From contig CAJVPJ010000627.1 of the NCBI GenBank assembly GCA_910592205.1, positions 1 to 20,486 on the forward strand: a stretch of DNA of 20,486 nucleotides, given 5' to 3'. Position 1 is the first letter of the stretch; each line of letters opens with the position of its first letter. This DNA is from Paraglomus occultum. Taxonomy: Eukaryota; Glomeromycota; Glomeromycetes; Paraglomerales; Paraglomeraceae. A program made the translations under genes and the position numbers. The notes beneath the pieces are model-generated. The model had not been told where the DNA came from and searched no databases. It worked only from the letters and a program-made list of their open reading frames with translations. Below, piece after piece: positions 1-8,847 of the stretch.

Positions 1-1516
1 ATTTATACAGCACATATCAAGCATTTGTTGAATGGTCAGATATACCAATCAATAAGGATTTAGTTTTCAAAGGTGAACTGATGATTATTAAAGATTTGGA
101 GATCAGGAATGGGCTAAAGCTGCTGTAAAATCAGAGTCAGATGTGGATACTTTCAAGTCAGATCTGAAGCATACCCTGGTCCATATTGGTGGTTATGCCC
201 CTGTATCATATCCATATTCTTTATTGTATGGTATACTAGAAATTACTCAGAAACTCATAATATCCACAAAAAATACTAGCATTTTGGCTCACTGCTATTA
301 CCTTGCAGTATTAGTATTGACACTTGACCTTGTATTGACAGAAAATATTCAATTTAAAGCAATAGAAGTCTTGACAACACTCTATATCTACAAAAGAGAT
401 CCAGATACTTTTTCAGTTGTCCAAGTAGATTTGTGCCAACATATTGAACATGTTGGAGAATTGGATGAAGCTAGTAAAAGCAAGCTTCAAGATGTGGTCA
501 CATACATTAATCTAAAATATAAGTTTATTAAACCTGCAGTAGATATAGAAACATCAATAATGTTAACACAAAACACTGTAATGGAACAGAATCCTGAGGA
601 GTTGCTTGATTCTAATCCAGATGAGTTGTTGATTTTAATTTTGGATATGGTGGCTGACCATCTCACATGCCCCTTTACACAGAGAGTTACAGATGATTTT
701 AGAATACTATGATGTGGACACAAAATCAGCTACTCAGCATTAGAATAATTCAGGAAATTAAATTATTTATCATTAAAATGTTTTTACTGTAATGAAAAAA
801 TCAGGATGCAGGGTACTAAATCACTAGAAAGTTTACCCATTTATAAGCATTGTATGAAAAGTTTGTTGAAACTGGACACATTAAACCAAAAGACAACACA
901 TCAGACTTTACAGCAGCTGTGGAAAACCAGGATGATATAGATAGTGATTCTGAGGAATACTCTATTATGAAAACAAAGTTATTATATTTATTGAAAATGA
1001 AACCTAAGAAAACTCTTATGCAAAGCTTAAAAGACCAAAAGGACAACATCTCACTTACAGACAAGGCCAGACAGCATTTAATAACAAAAAATACAAGGAG
1101 GCAATATTGTAATTGTGGTTGGAAAGAGCACTTGAACATTATCCTAATAGATCTAGTATTCAGTGTGATCTTGCTTATGCATATATGCAAAATTCAGACT
1201 ACCAAAAGTGTCATGATTATATAAATAAGACTATCAAGAATAATCCTAAAAATGCCAAAGCCTGGGCAATATTAATATGTGGAAACAATTATATGTTGCA
1301 ATCTGAGTATAGACAGTCTCTTAAAAATCTTAAACAGTCATTGGAAATTGAACCAGATAATGCATTTGCATTGAGAGTAAGAGGACAAGTCTATCAAATA
1401 CAAATGCTTGAACAACATGATAGTGCATTTGTTGATCTCAATAAATCATTGGAAATTGAACCAAAAGACATATATACATTGAGAGTAAGAGGAGAAGTCT
1501 ATTACATGCTTAAACA

Positions 1517-1577
1517 ATATGATAATGACTGGTTTTGTGTCCTTTATTAGGTGCAACTAAGATATGATAATGACTGG
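1517..1577 (-). repeat. Short insertion 1 (29 bp) with 16-bp direct repeats
   Basis: The 29-bp insert is at 1533-1561. Its flanks, 1517-1532 and 1562-1577, are identical 16-mers of the TPR unit (ATATGATAATGACTGG). The insert introduces the in-frame TAG that ends the reading frame at 1550. Read on the - strand it ends in GGACACAAAA. Confidence 0.8.
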
Positions 1578-1618
1578 CTGATCTCAATAAATCATTGGAA
1601 ATTGAACCAAAAGACATA

Positions 1619-1649
1619 CAGTGTGTAACAAAAGTTTTTGGAATTTTTT
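1619..1649 (+). repeat. Left terminal inverted repeat of the Tc1/mariner element
   Basis: The first 31 bases match the reverse complement of 2897-2927 without mismatch. A TA precedes it at 1617-1618. Confidence 0.95.
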
Positions 1650-1798
1650 TTACATACTTCAATTGTCAATAACTTTTCCAAAATAAAAGCAATACGCGTC
1701 ATATTTTAAACATGTAAACAATGTGTCCTAAACTGTAAACAAATAAAGTTTTAAATAATGGTTTGTTTTGTTTTTGTTGAGAGATTGCTTTTACAACA

Positions 1799-2770
1799 AT
1801 GTCTTCTGATAAAGAAACTCAAAGAAAAATTATATTACAATTGTGGCTGAATGGAATCACTTCTGCAAAAGAAATACATTCTAGAACTGGCATCACATTG
1901 TCAACTATCTATTATAATCTAAAAAAACTGATACTGAATGAAAAAGGGGACAATTCAAGAAAGTTAGCAAGTGGTCACCCCAAAAAAGTTATAAGTTACT
2001 GTGCATGAATCAAGAGCAATAGCTCAATATTTGCATCATAATCCAAAACTGTCTACAAGAAATTTGGTGATTAAATTGACAAACAATGTCAGTAAGGTAT
2101 CTCACATGACAATTTCAAGACATTTGGCAAGATTGGGTTACAAAAACAGTCTGCCCTTAAAGACACCTATGCTTACTGTTGCTCATAAAGAAGCTCATGT
2201 TAGTTGGGTGACCAGACATCTCAATGATAATTGGGCAACTACATTGTTTTCTGATGAAACTGCCTTTCAGTTATTCAGAAATACAATAACTCAATGGTAT
2301 AAGGGTGAATGGCCAGTACAGCAGGTTCCCAAAGATCACACTAAAATCTTTGCATGGGGAGGATTTGTATACTAATACATGGAAAACTTCTCTATTTTGT
2401 TTTAGAAACATCATGAATGTGAAGTTTTACATTGATATTTTGTGCAATCATAAGCAAGAAATTAACTGACTTTTTAGAAACATTTGGTGCTTCCAGCAAG
2501 ATAATGACCCAAAGCATACAAGTCAGGTTGCTCAGGCATTTCTTAGCAAAAATTTTCTGGAAGTTCTGGACTGGCCTTCCAATAGTCCAGACTTGAACTC
2601 AATCAAAAATCTTTGGGCAATTGTCAAAAGAAGTGTAAAAATGCGCATGCCTAAAAATCTTTTAGAATTATAAATTAGAGCAGTATATGGCAGAAGAATG
2701 TGATAGAATTCTGAATAGTGTTCTAATTAACTGTATTAGATTGATGAGAAGGAGATGTGAGGTGAGATGA
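1799..2770 (+). pseudogene. Tc1-like transposase, broken (catalytic Glu replaced by Lys)
   Basis: An ATG at 1799 opens an N-terminal helix-turn-helix region (1799-2008). After a frameshift near 1985-2000 the reading continues from 2001 with the second DNA-binding part and the first catalytic Asp (codon 2253-2255, context LFSDETAF). After further stops at 2373 and about 2413, the second Asp appears (codon 2500-2502, context QQDNDPKHTS). The third catalytic position lies exactly 34 residues later (codon 2605-2607, context SPDLNSIKNLW) and is Lys where the family has Glu. There are also stops at 2467 and 2671, then a frame change into the C-terminal tail (MRRRCE) ending at 2770. Known of the family: DDE chemistry cuts and joins DNA at the inverted repeats. 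This copy cannot encode an active enzyme. Confidence 0.9.
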
Positions 2771-2896
2771 TAATAGAAAACAATGGTGAAAGAATAAGTT
2801 ACTAATTTTATATTGATAAAATCTTTGGATTATGAGCTTTATTTTGATATATTTTCCGTTCATTTTTATGCAGTAGTTTTTGAGTAACAAGTAAAT

Positions 2897-2927
2897 AAAA
2901 AATTCCAAAAACTTTTGTTACACACTG
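2897..2927 (-). repeat. Right terminal inverted repeat of the Tc1/mariner element
   Basis: This is the inverted copy of 1619-1649, followed by the duplicated TA at 2928-2929. Confidence 0.95.
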
Positions 2928-2975
2928 TATATGCATTGAGAATAAGAGGAGAAGTCTATCATATGCTTAAACAAT

Positions 2976-3038
2976 ATGATAATACACAGGTTTTGTGTCC
3001 TTTATTAGGCGCAACTAAGGTGGAATGATAATACACTG
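2976..3038 (-). repeat. Short insertion 2 (34 bp) with ~15-bp direct repeats
   Basis: The 34-bp insert at 2991-3024 has the same sequence as insertion 1 plus a few more bases. Its flanks, 2976-2990 and 3025-3038, differ by one or two bases. It sits at the same point of the TPR unit as the other copies. Confidence 0.75.
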
Positions 3039-3521
3039 ATCTCAATAAATTGTTGGAGATTGAACAAAATAATGTATTTGCATTGAGAATAAGAGGTGAT
3101 GTGTATCACATGCTTAAACAATATGAAAATGCATTGGCATAAGTCATTGGAAATTGAACCAAATAATGCATTTGCATTGAGAATAAGAGGAGAAGTCTAT
3201 CATATGCTTAAACAATATGATAATACACTGGTTGATCTCAATAAATTGTTGAATATTGAACCAAACAACACACTTGCATTGAGAGGAAGGGGAGAAGTCT
3301 ATCACATAGTTAAACAATATGACAATGCACTGGCAGATTTTAATAAATTGTTGGAGATTGAATCAGATAATGCATTTGCATTGAATAAAAAGGGAGAAGT
3401 CTATTGTATGCTTAAACAATATGACAACGCACTGGTTGATCTCAATAAATCGTTGGAGATTAAACCAAACGACGCATTTGCATTGAGAGGAAGGGGAGAA
3501 GCCTATTGCATGCTTAAACAA

Positions 3522-3599
3522 TATGACACTGCACTGGTTTCGTGTCCTTTATTATGACACTGCACTGGTTTCGTGTCCTTTATTATGACACTGCACTGG
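3522..3599 (-). repeat. Short insertion 3 (15 bp), present twice as a 31-bp tandem
   Basis: A 16-bp TPR segment (TATGACACTGCACTGG) occurs three times, at 3522-3537, 3553-3568 and 3584-3599. The 15-bp insert TTTCGTGTCCTTTAT separates them at 3538-3552 and 3569-3583. The period is exactly 31 bp, so the second copy may be a tandem duplication of the first. The insertion shifts the reading frame and leads to the stop at 3555. Confidence 0.8.
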
Positions 3600-3685
3600 T
3601 TGATCTCAATAAATCGTTGGAGATTGAACCAAACGACGCGCTTGCATTGAGAGTAAGGGGAGAAGTCTATCACATAGTTAAACAA

Positions 3686-3795
3686 TATGAAATGCACTGG
3701 TTTCGTGTCCTGGAAATGACAATGCACTGGTTTCGTGTCCTTTATTAGGCGCAACTAAGGTGGACCTCTAAAGCTGCTTGATGACAATGCACTGG
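3686..3795 (-). repeat. Short insertions 4 (15 bp) and 5 (50 bp) with 15-bp direct repeats
   Basis: Insert 4 is at 3701-3715 and shares only its first 10 bases (TTTCGTGTCC) with the others. Insert 5 at 3731-3780 is the longest copy, 50 bp. Insert 5 is flanked by identical 15-mers at 3716-3730 and 3781-3795 (ATGACAATGCACTGG). The left flank of insert 4 is an imperfect copy with a 2-bp loss. Confidence 0.8.
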
Positions 3796-3887
3796 TTGAT
3801 CTCAATAAATCGTTAGAGATTGAACCAAACAACACATTTGCATTGAAAACAAGGGGAGATGTCTATCGTAAGCTTCGTAAAAAATGA

Positions 3888-4233
3888 CGACAATAATACT
3901 GAAAGCAGGTCAATATGCCTCTAATACTAACGATCTCAATAGTAATAGATTAAACGAAAATTGAGCAAAATATCAATGTTATAATATATTTCATCACAGA
4001 GTTGTATCTAATTTGAAACAAGTCAATAAACCACTATGCACTTCTTGAACTACAAGCTATCTCCAACTTCGCGTGGTCTATAAGACATTGCTTCAGACTA
4101 AAAGGAAACGATATTAATATTGAACAAAACAATGTTCTACGAAATCAAAGATTTAAGACATGTGATCTCAAAATTTAAACGCGTACTTTTACAATTAATC
4201 TTTAATATCATATCATTTTGTAACTTTCTAGAT
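3888..4233. other. Intergenic stretch upstream of the condensin gene
   Basis: AT-rich sequence with no recognisable gene. The frame of the condensin gene stays open upstream to an ATG at 4132, but the added residues are hydrophobic and unlike the Ser/Pro-rich start expected. A tract CTTTCTAG at about 4223-4230 just before the chosen ATG could be the 3' end of an intron in the 5' leader. Confidence 0.5.
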
Positions 4234-7200
4234 ATGTCTTTCTCCCCTTCAGGCTTTCATACACCCCCCCAACGACGTTCTCTCGGCTCACCACGACGTC
4301 ACTCAGTTGGCTCACCTTTACGCTCACGAGAACTAAACATACTTCCAAATGATGCCGAAATCGAAAAGATAGCACGTCGGCGGTCGTTTATTGACAATCA
4401 ACGAAAGTCGTTAACCGAAACCCCTGTTCTTCCTAGCAGAGGTCCAAGTAAAGAAAACAGTAATTCAAGACTATCTATTACGTCACCCTTGTCAACGCCT
4501 AGGAAGACTGTCACGAGAAACATTGAAGTCGTTACACCTCAACCCAGACTTCCGCTTGAGCAGATGCACAATAATTTCGAGGAATGGATAAAAATGGCTA
4601 CTGATAATGTAAGTTTGTTTTAACATCAAGGACTGTATCAAGAACACGCAAATTGACAATATGAATAGTGGTTGAACAAGTAGATACTGTACATTTACTT
4701 TTTCAACGTCAATACCATCAAGTACAATCTATCACTAATTATAACTTTTCCCGTTGCAATTCTGAATTGATAACAGAAAATCAACCGTTCAAACAGCTGG
4801 AAGCTTGCTTTAATAGATTACTTTCATGAGATGGCGTTTCTAAAAGACGGAGACTCGATCAACTTCCAAAAGGCTTCATGTACACTAGATGGATGTGTAA
4901 AAATATATACTTCGCGTGTAGATTCGGTCGCAACCGAGACCGAAAGACTGCTCAGTGGGCTTGCTGACAGTACAAGTGAGTTTTTTTCAACGATGGAAAG
5001 AGGAAAGCGGGGACGGGCATGTCGTGGATGTGAAGACATGAATGGGAATAAATTGGAGTTACGATAAAAACCTTTCAACTCATGTCATGTGAGATTATGC
5101 ATGTATTAATGAAGCTGTTTATACCACCAGAAAATAGATTTCGAGATGAAGAAGACTCTAACCAGACGGAGGAAGCCGAAGAAGATCAAGATGCTCAAAC
5201 GAAACAAAGGCGCAAAAAGGTATGAATTCCATCTCATCTCCCTTTGATATTGCTATGTATCCAAACTCTAACTGCATTATTTATTCCGACTGAAAGCCTC
5301 GTACAGAACAGACACTAGCAAAAGATCCATCTGCCATCTGCGTCAAAGACTGGGATCTCGAATATCAAGTCGATCCCCTATGGAAAAAAATGGCAGCCGA
5401 TTTCGATGAAGGAGGCGCTCGCGGACTGTTGCTAAATCAATTGGCAGTTGATGCCGAGGGAAGGATTGTGTTTGATACTAGTGAAGCGGTCGTTGATGAC
5501 GGCAGCGAGAGTGCCGGTATCGAGATGGATATGACGAAACTTGTGTGTGAGTCTCATATTTACAAAAAGAGAGAGACAAAATGTATTTTCTTGAAATTAT
5601 TGATCACATCTTGATGACTTTTTTATGCTGTTCACAAATATACTTTAGTACAATTTCGTGACAACCTGCGGACCATCTCAGCCAAGGATATCTGCCCAAC
5701 GTTAAAGTCATTCAACTTCCACCCTTCCTCCACGTTTGACACTTCCAATCTTCCGTCCCATTTCATTGCTTCGCCTTCGGCCCCACAATTCAACATGTTC
5801 AACACCACTGATGATATTGACGCAATGATGACTACAGACGCGGACATACTAGACGACGCATTTAACGATAGTCTAGAAAATCCCTTTCTTGTAACAGAGA
5901 CAGATGCATTTCCACCTTCCAGCCCAACACCTAATAACAGAAATCGACCAGTATTTACTGAAAGAGATATCATAATGGGAATGGCCGTTGACGACAACAT
6001 GTTTTCATATTTTGATTCGGCATTCTTACGAAACTGGGCTGGGCCCGAGCATTGGAAGATCCGATCGGGTGGGAGAGGGCGTGGTGGGAATGGTAACGGT
6101 AATGGCGAAGACGTTACTGGTAATTCTAATGACGGCGACGGCGAAAATGAGCAAGAAGACAGACAGCCGAGAAGACGCCCAGCGAAAGAACCCTTTTTCG
6201 TGGATTTCCATAGTGATAATACGGACGGAAGCAGACTATTCGTTCCGGCTACTACATCGATTAATCTACCCAAAGCCGTGGAAAAGAGTGGGCACAGGTA
6301 TTTATTACCGGATGACATACATTTCAACTCGAAGCAGTTGTTGCAATTGTTTATCAAGCCACGTTGTAAGGTAAATGGATATATATGATCGATCTAAAAT
6401 GTTGCCATTTCGGGGAAGTACTGATTATCATTTGATTTGGTAGTTGGGCATAAGGCGTGCCGTTGAAGAAGATAGACCGAATGGTAAGCAACAACGACAA
6501 TTCATATAGTCCCATGTGTGTCATTTAACTTAACCGTTATCCTGGTTTATGCTAATCATCTACACTTCACATACTCGTTAAAAGATCAGATTCCAGAGTT
6601 TGGGGACGATTCAGCTCCAGATGTATCAGCCGAGTTTTGGGCCACACACGCAGACGATCAGTTTAGCGATGCTGGATTCTTTAGGGGAACCAATGCCACG
6701 AATGCCGTTGATGCCGACAATGATGACGATTGGTTTGACTTTGATGATTGTATCGGTGAACAGGCATCACGAGTGCGGCCCGAATTTGTCAATTATGCAA
6801 AGACGGCGAAGAGAGTTGACGTTAAAAAATTAAAGGAAAATATTTGGAAGACATTGGTTAATGAAGACAACGCAGGCGAGGTCAGTATGAGATTTTGTCA
6901 AGTGAATTGGATTGGATGGCTTCGAGGTTCTGCGTTACGACGGACCTGGCGCGTTCCATCTTACCGACCTTCGGCATTTGTTTATCCGAAACATTATTCT
7001 TATATTTATTTCTGACGTATTGTCACTTGCCTTTCTAGACGAATTCTGTACAATGTGAGACGAATTTTACGTCAGTAATTCAAAACGTGAAAAAGAATTA
7101 TTCCGATCGCAAGGTGAAAGATATCTCTGTGTCCTTTTGTTTCATTTGCCTTCTCCATTTGGCAAACGAAAAGAATCTTAAAATCGTGGGAACTGAATCT

Positions 7201-7242
7201 CTTTCGGAATTATATATCACGCAAGATACCGTTGTCCAATAA
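4234..7242 (+). CDS. Condensin complex subunit 2 (CAP-H / Barren / Brn1)
   Basis: This is the kleisin subunit of condensin, which bridges the SMC2-SMC4 heads and compacts chromosomes in mitosis. The model joins 4234-4608, 4777-4975, 5131-5219, 5297-5546, 5649-6370, 6444-6483, 6585-6880 and 7039-7242. Every junction is GT-AG and keeps phase, giving 724 aa, normal for the family. Barren-type blocks seen are LIDYFHEM (about residue 140), an FDEGGARGLLLNQL segment (about 256-270) followed by DAEGRIVFD, ICPTLKSF (about 320), FVNYAKTAKRVDVKKLKENI (about 620-640) and SVSFCFICLLHLANEK (near 695). The first 110 residues hold several Ser/Thr-Pro sites (SPRR, SPLR, TPRK), matching CDK control known for CAP-H. 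A Gly/Asn-rich insert lies near residues 438-470. The ATG at 4234 was chosen as the start of the SP-rich tail. Strong identification; the start and the small exon 6 (40 nt) are the least certain parts. Confidence 0.93.
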
Positions 7243-7246
7243 TAAA
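7241..7246 (+). terminator. Poly(A) signal overlapping the condensin stop codon
   Basis: AATAAA overlaps the TAA stop (7240-7242) and lies about 120 bp before the next gene's TATA element. If used, the 3' UTR would be very short. Confidence 0.4.
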
Positions 7247-7366
7247 TCGTGTGATGTGTTACGGTGACATCATTTGGATGGCGTGAGTTACAATTTACAG
7301 AGTGGCATGATTTTAAACATTGAGTATGCTACACAAACATATGACATGACATCACCCTGGGAACTG

Positions 7367-7376
7367 TATAAATAAA
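7367..7376 (+). promoter_or_regulatory. TATA element of the universal stress protein gene
   Basis: TATAAATAAA lies 80 bp before the ATG at 7447, in the only ~200-bp gap between the condensin stop and this gene. Position and sequence fit a core promoter; the start site is not visible from sequence. Confidence 0.6.
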
Positions 7377-7446
7377 ACGCAGAGAAAGTCCAAAGTGTCA
7401 AGCAAGAAAACTTTCAAATCATCATTTTCTAAAAAGTTAAAATACA

Positions 7447-8431
7447 ATGGCAGAAGTAACAGCAACTCAAACCGAGTACCACGATACAGAACTTGTAAAT
7501 ACCGTTAATGAAAGTACGAACGACCCTGATAGTCGTGTAATTATCATTGCAATCGATCATTCTACACATTCACATCATGCGTTCGATTGGGCGGTAAAAA
7601 ACTTTCTCAGAAAAAAGGGTGACAAGGTAGAGACAAAGTTGCATACACGTTGATAAGTCGCATGGTTTTAATCGACGTAATCTTAATAATTTTTATCATT
7701 CTCCCCCATCGTTTCCCAAGGTCGTTCTAGTAAACGTACGTCCAGTCCCGACAGTTCCGGGACCATATGGTGAGCCAGCCGGTAAAAACCATTTGCATCC
7801 TGTATATTAGTCTCCGTACATGAATATTTATCAACATGCATTTCGCGTCTTTTTATAGCTATTGGTGCGGCTTACATGGACTTTAGCGAAGTAGTCAGTA
7901 ATCTCGAAGAGCAGGTAAGATTTGACGGGGAGATGTTGTTAAATGGGTCGATTAGATGTGACGGAGAATTATTGGCTAATTGTCAAATCCTTTTTAAAAA
8001 TAGTATCGAGCAAACAGTCATTCACTATTGAAAGACTTTGCCAGCAAGTTAAAGGCTCAGGGTGTAAGTATTTATTTATTTTTTTGTGGTTTGTGACTTG
8101 AGTGATTACATGTATTGCAACTAATTTTATCGTTATACGTATCAGTTTGAATGTAAAGCAATAGCCATGCGAGGTGATGCACGAGATGAACTGGTTCGTA
8201 AAGTAACCGAACTCAAAGCGGATGCACTTGTTATTGGTTCCCGTGGTCTTGGTGTATTCAAGCGGTAAGACATCCGAATGTATGGTTAAACATTCAACAT
8301 TTGGTTTGTTACACTTCCCTAATTCTCTTTTTATGCGCTCGTGTAGAACCATTCTCGGCTCGGTTAGTGACTATTGTAGTCATAACTGTGACTGTACAGT
8401 TATTATCGTGAAGGACAAGGAAACCCATTAA
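7447..8431 (+). CDS. UspA-domain universal stress protein
   Basis: A single UspA (alpha/beta, ATP-binding type) domain protein, probably cytosolic. Joined exons: 7447-7626, 7721-7781, 7859-7914, 8004-8063, 8146-8264 and 8347-8431, giving 186 aa. The first strand reads VIIIAIDHSTHSHHAFDWAV (residues 32-51). The C-terminus has the nucleotide-binding pattern GSRGLGVFKR then ILGSVSDY (Gly-x2-Gly-x9-Gly-Ser), diagnostic for ATP-binding Usp proteins. Exon 2 has two possible donors in the same phase, GTGAGC at 7770 and GTAAAA at 7782; the shorter form loses four residues (182 aa). I prefer the longer because it keeps the PGPYG segment. Role: Usp proteins help survival under stress; the exact task here is unknown. 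Confidence 0.92.
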
Positions 8432-8501
8432 TATGGAACGGACTCTTTGGTTTACGATATATTATGTTATTGTTTCTAATATTTGTATCAAAATTAATGT
8501 G

Positions 8502-8507
8502 AATAAA
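8502..8507 (+). terminator. Poly(A) signal of the universal stress protein gene
   Basis: AATAAA lies about 70 bp after the stop codon at 8429-8431, in AT-rich sequence, as expected for a fungal 3' UTR. Confidence 0.5.
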
Positions 8508-8722
8508 AGTTGATTATCATTAATGTGCTTGAACGCTCAATCTTGGCTGGAGTTATTTAAACTATACATTCCTTGCTATATGCTTATATTGCGACAGTTA
8601 ATGTTACCAGAGATAACAGTTCAACACGTTTGTCACAATGTGCGTCATTATTGACGTATTCCTTTTCATTTTTGCAATTCGCTGCTTTGAGTGATACGTC
8701 TCATTCTCGGATGACTCATTGA

Positions 8723-8728
8723 TTTATT
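8723..8728 (-). terminator. Possible poly(A) signal of the SKA1-like gene
   Basis: AATAAA on the - strand about 120 nt after the SKA1-like stop codon. If used, the C-rich tract at 8778-8802 lies inside the 3' UTR as a G-rich RNA. Confidence 0.4.
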
Positions 8729-8777
8729 AAACACAATATTAACATTACTCAACCTAAACTCTTGCAAATCCATTATA

Positions 8778-8802
8778 CCCCCCCTCCCCCTCCCCCTCTC
8801 CC
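8778..8802 (-). other. G-rich tract on the - strand (G-quadruplex candidate)
   Basis: The + strand is nearly all C with single T breaks. On the - strand this gives four G runs (3, 5, 5 and 7) separated by loops of one to three bases, the pattern for a stable G-quadruplex. It lies between two converging genes, downstream of the SKA1-like stop. Confidence 0.6.
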
Positions 8803-8847
8803 TACTGGCCTTACCTTCTCGTCCGCTTTATAATTATTCAAGTCTAA

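Larger units (their letters stand above)
1619..2927 (+). mobile_element. Tc1/mariner-family DNA transposon, non-functional copy
   Basis: The 1309-bp element is bounded by inverted repeats that match perfectly over 31 bp (1619-1649 and 2897-2927, outer end CAGTGTGTAACAAAAG). It is flanked by TA on each side (1617-1618 and 2928-2929), the target duplication typical of Tc1/mariner. Removing the element and one TA restores a continuous TPR repeat unit that matches its neighbour, so both ends are fixed to the base. Inside is a degraded D34E-type transposase. It lies in the same orientation as the host relic. Confidence 0.95.
1113..3884 (+). repeat. Tandem TPR-coding repeat array (~102-bp unit)
   Basis: Each unit encodes about 34 residues of TPR type, with a recurring core reading GEVYHMLKQYDNALVDLNKS followed by LEIEPNNAFALRIR or close variants. 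The clearest tandem copies lie at about 3141-3884. Diverged copies lie at 1113-1430, and nearly identical ones flank the Tc1 insertion. The segment 1578-1618 joined to 2930 onward closely copies 1432-1490, including the uncommon LysAspIle variant, so a local duplication preceded the transposon insertion. TPRs form helical hairpins for protein-protein contacts. Similarity at DNA level points to recent expansion by unequal exchange or slippage. Confidence 0.85.
1..3887 (+). pseudogene. Decayed U-box/RING-like plus TPR protein gene (5' end outside window)
   Basis: An unrecognised N-terminal region (open to a TGA at 710-712) is followed in the same frame by a U-box/RING-like pattern: Cys-Pro-Phe-Thr at 668, Cys-Gly-His at 713, and Cys-Phe-Tyr-Cys near 775. 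An acidic linker follows (from 850 in another frame), then TPR repeats from about 1080 to the final TGA at 3885-3887. An intact version would resemble the expanded Rhizophagus proteins that join a U-box/RING-like module to TPRs, possibly ubiquitin-related; that role is inference. Lesions seen: a frame change near 95-100, stops at 710 and in the Cys-Gly-His segment near 746, a frame change near 845, a stop at 1110, a stop at 1548, a Tc1 element at 1619-2927, and several short frame-breaking insertions between 1533 and 3780. An intron could explain one break but not all of them. Confidence 0.75.

Noticed and set aside
1517-1577. Short insertion 1 as a spliceosomal intron
   Set aside because: 29-45 bp is too short, the ends do not give a consistent GT-AG pair, and the flanking 16-bp duplications are not explained by an intron.
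2941-3884. Evenly spaced direct repeats suggesting a CRISPR-like array
   Set aside because: The unit is ~102 bp and codes a 34-residue TPR in frame; there are no unique spacers, and the genome is eukaryotic.
5632-6357. 241-codon open frame on the - strand
   Set aside because: It lies opposite condensin exon 5, whose frame has family motifs; the - strand product has no recognisable domain.
7969-8352. 127-codon - strand frame over the UspA-type gene
   Set aside because: It overlaps two exons with strong UspA motifs on the + strand.
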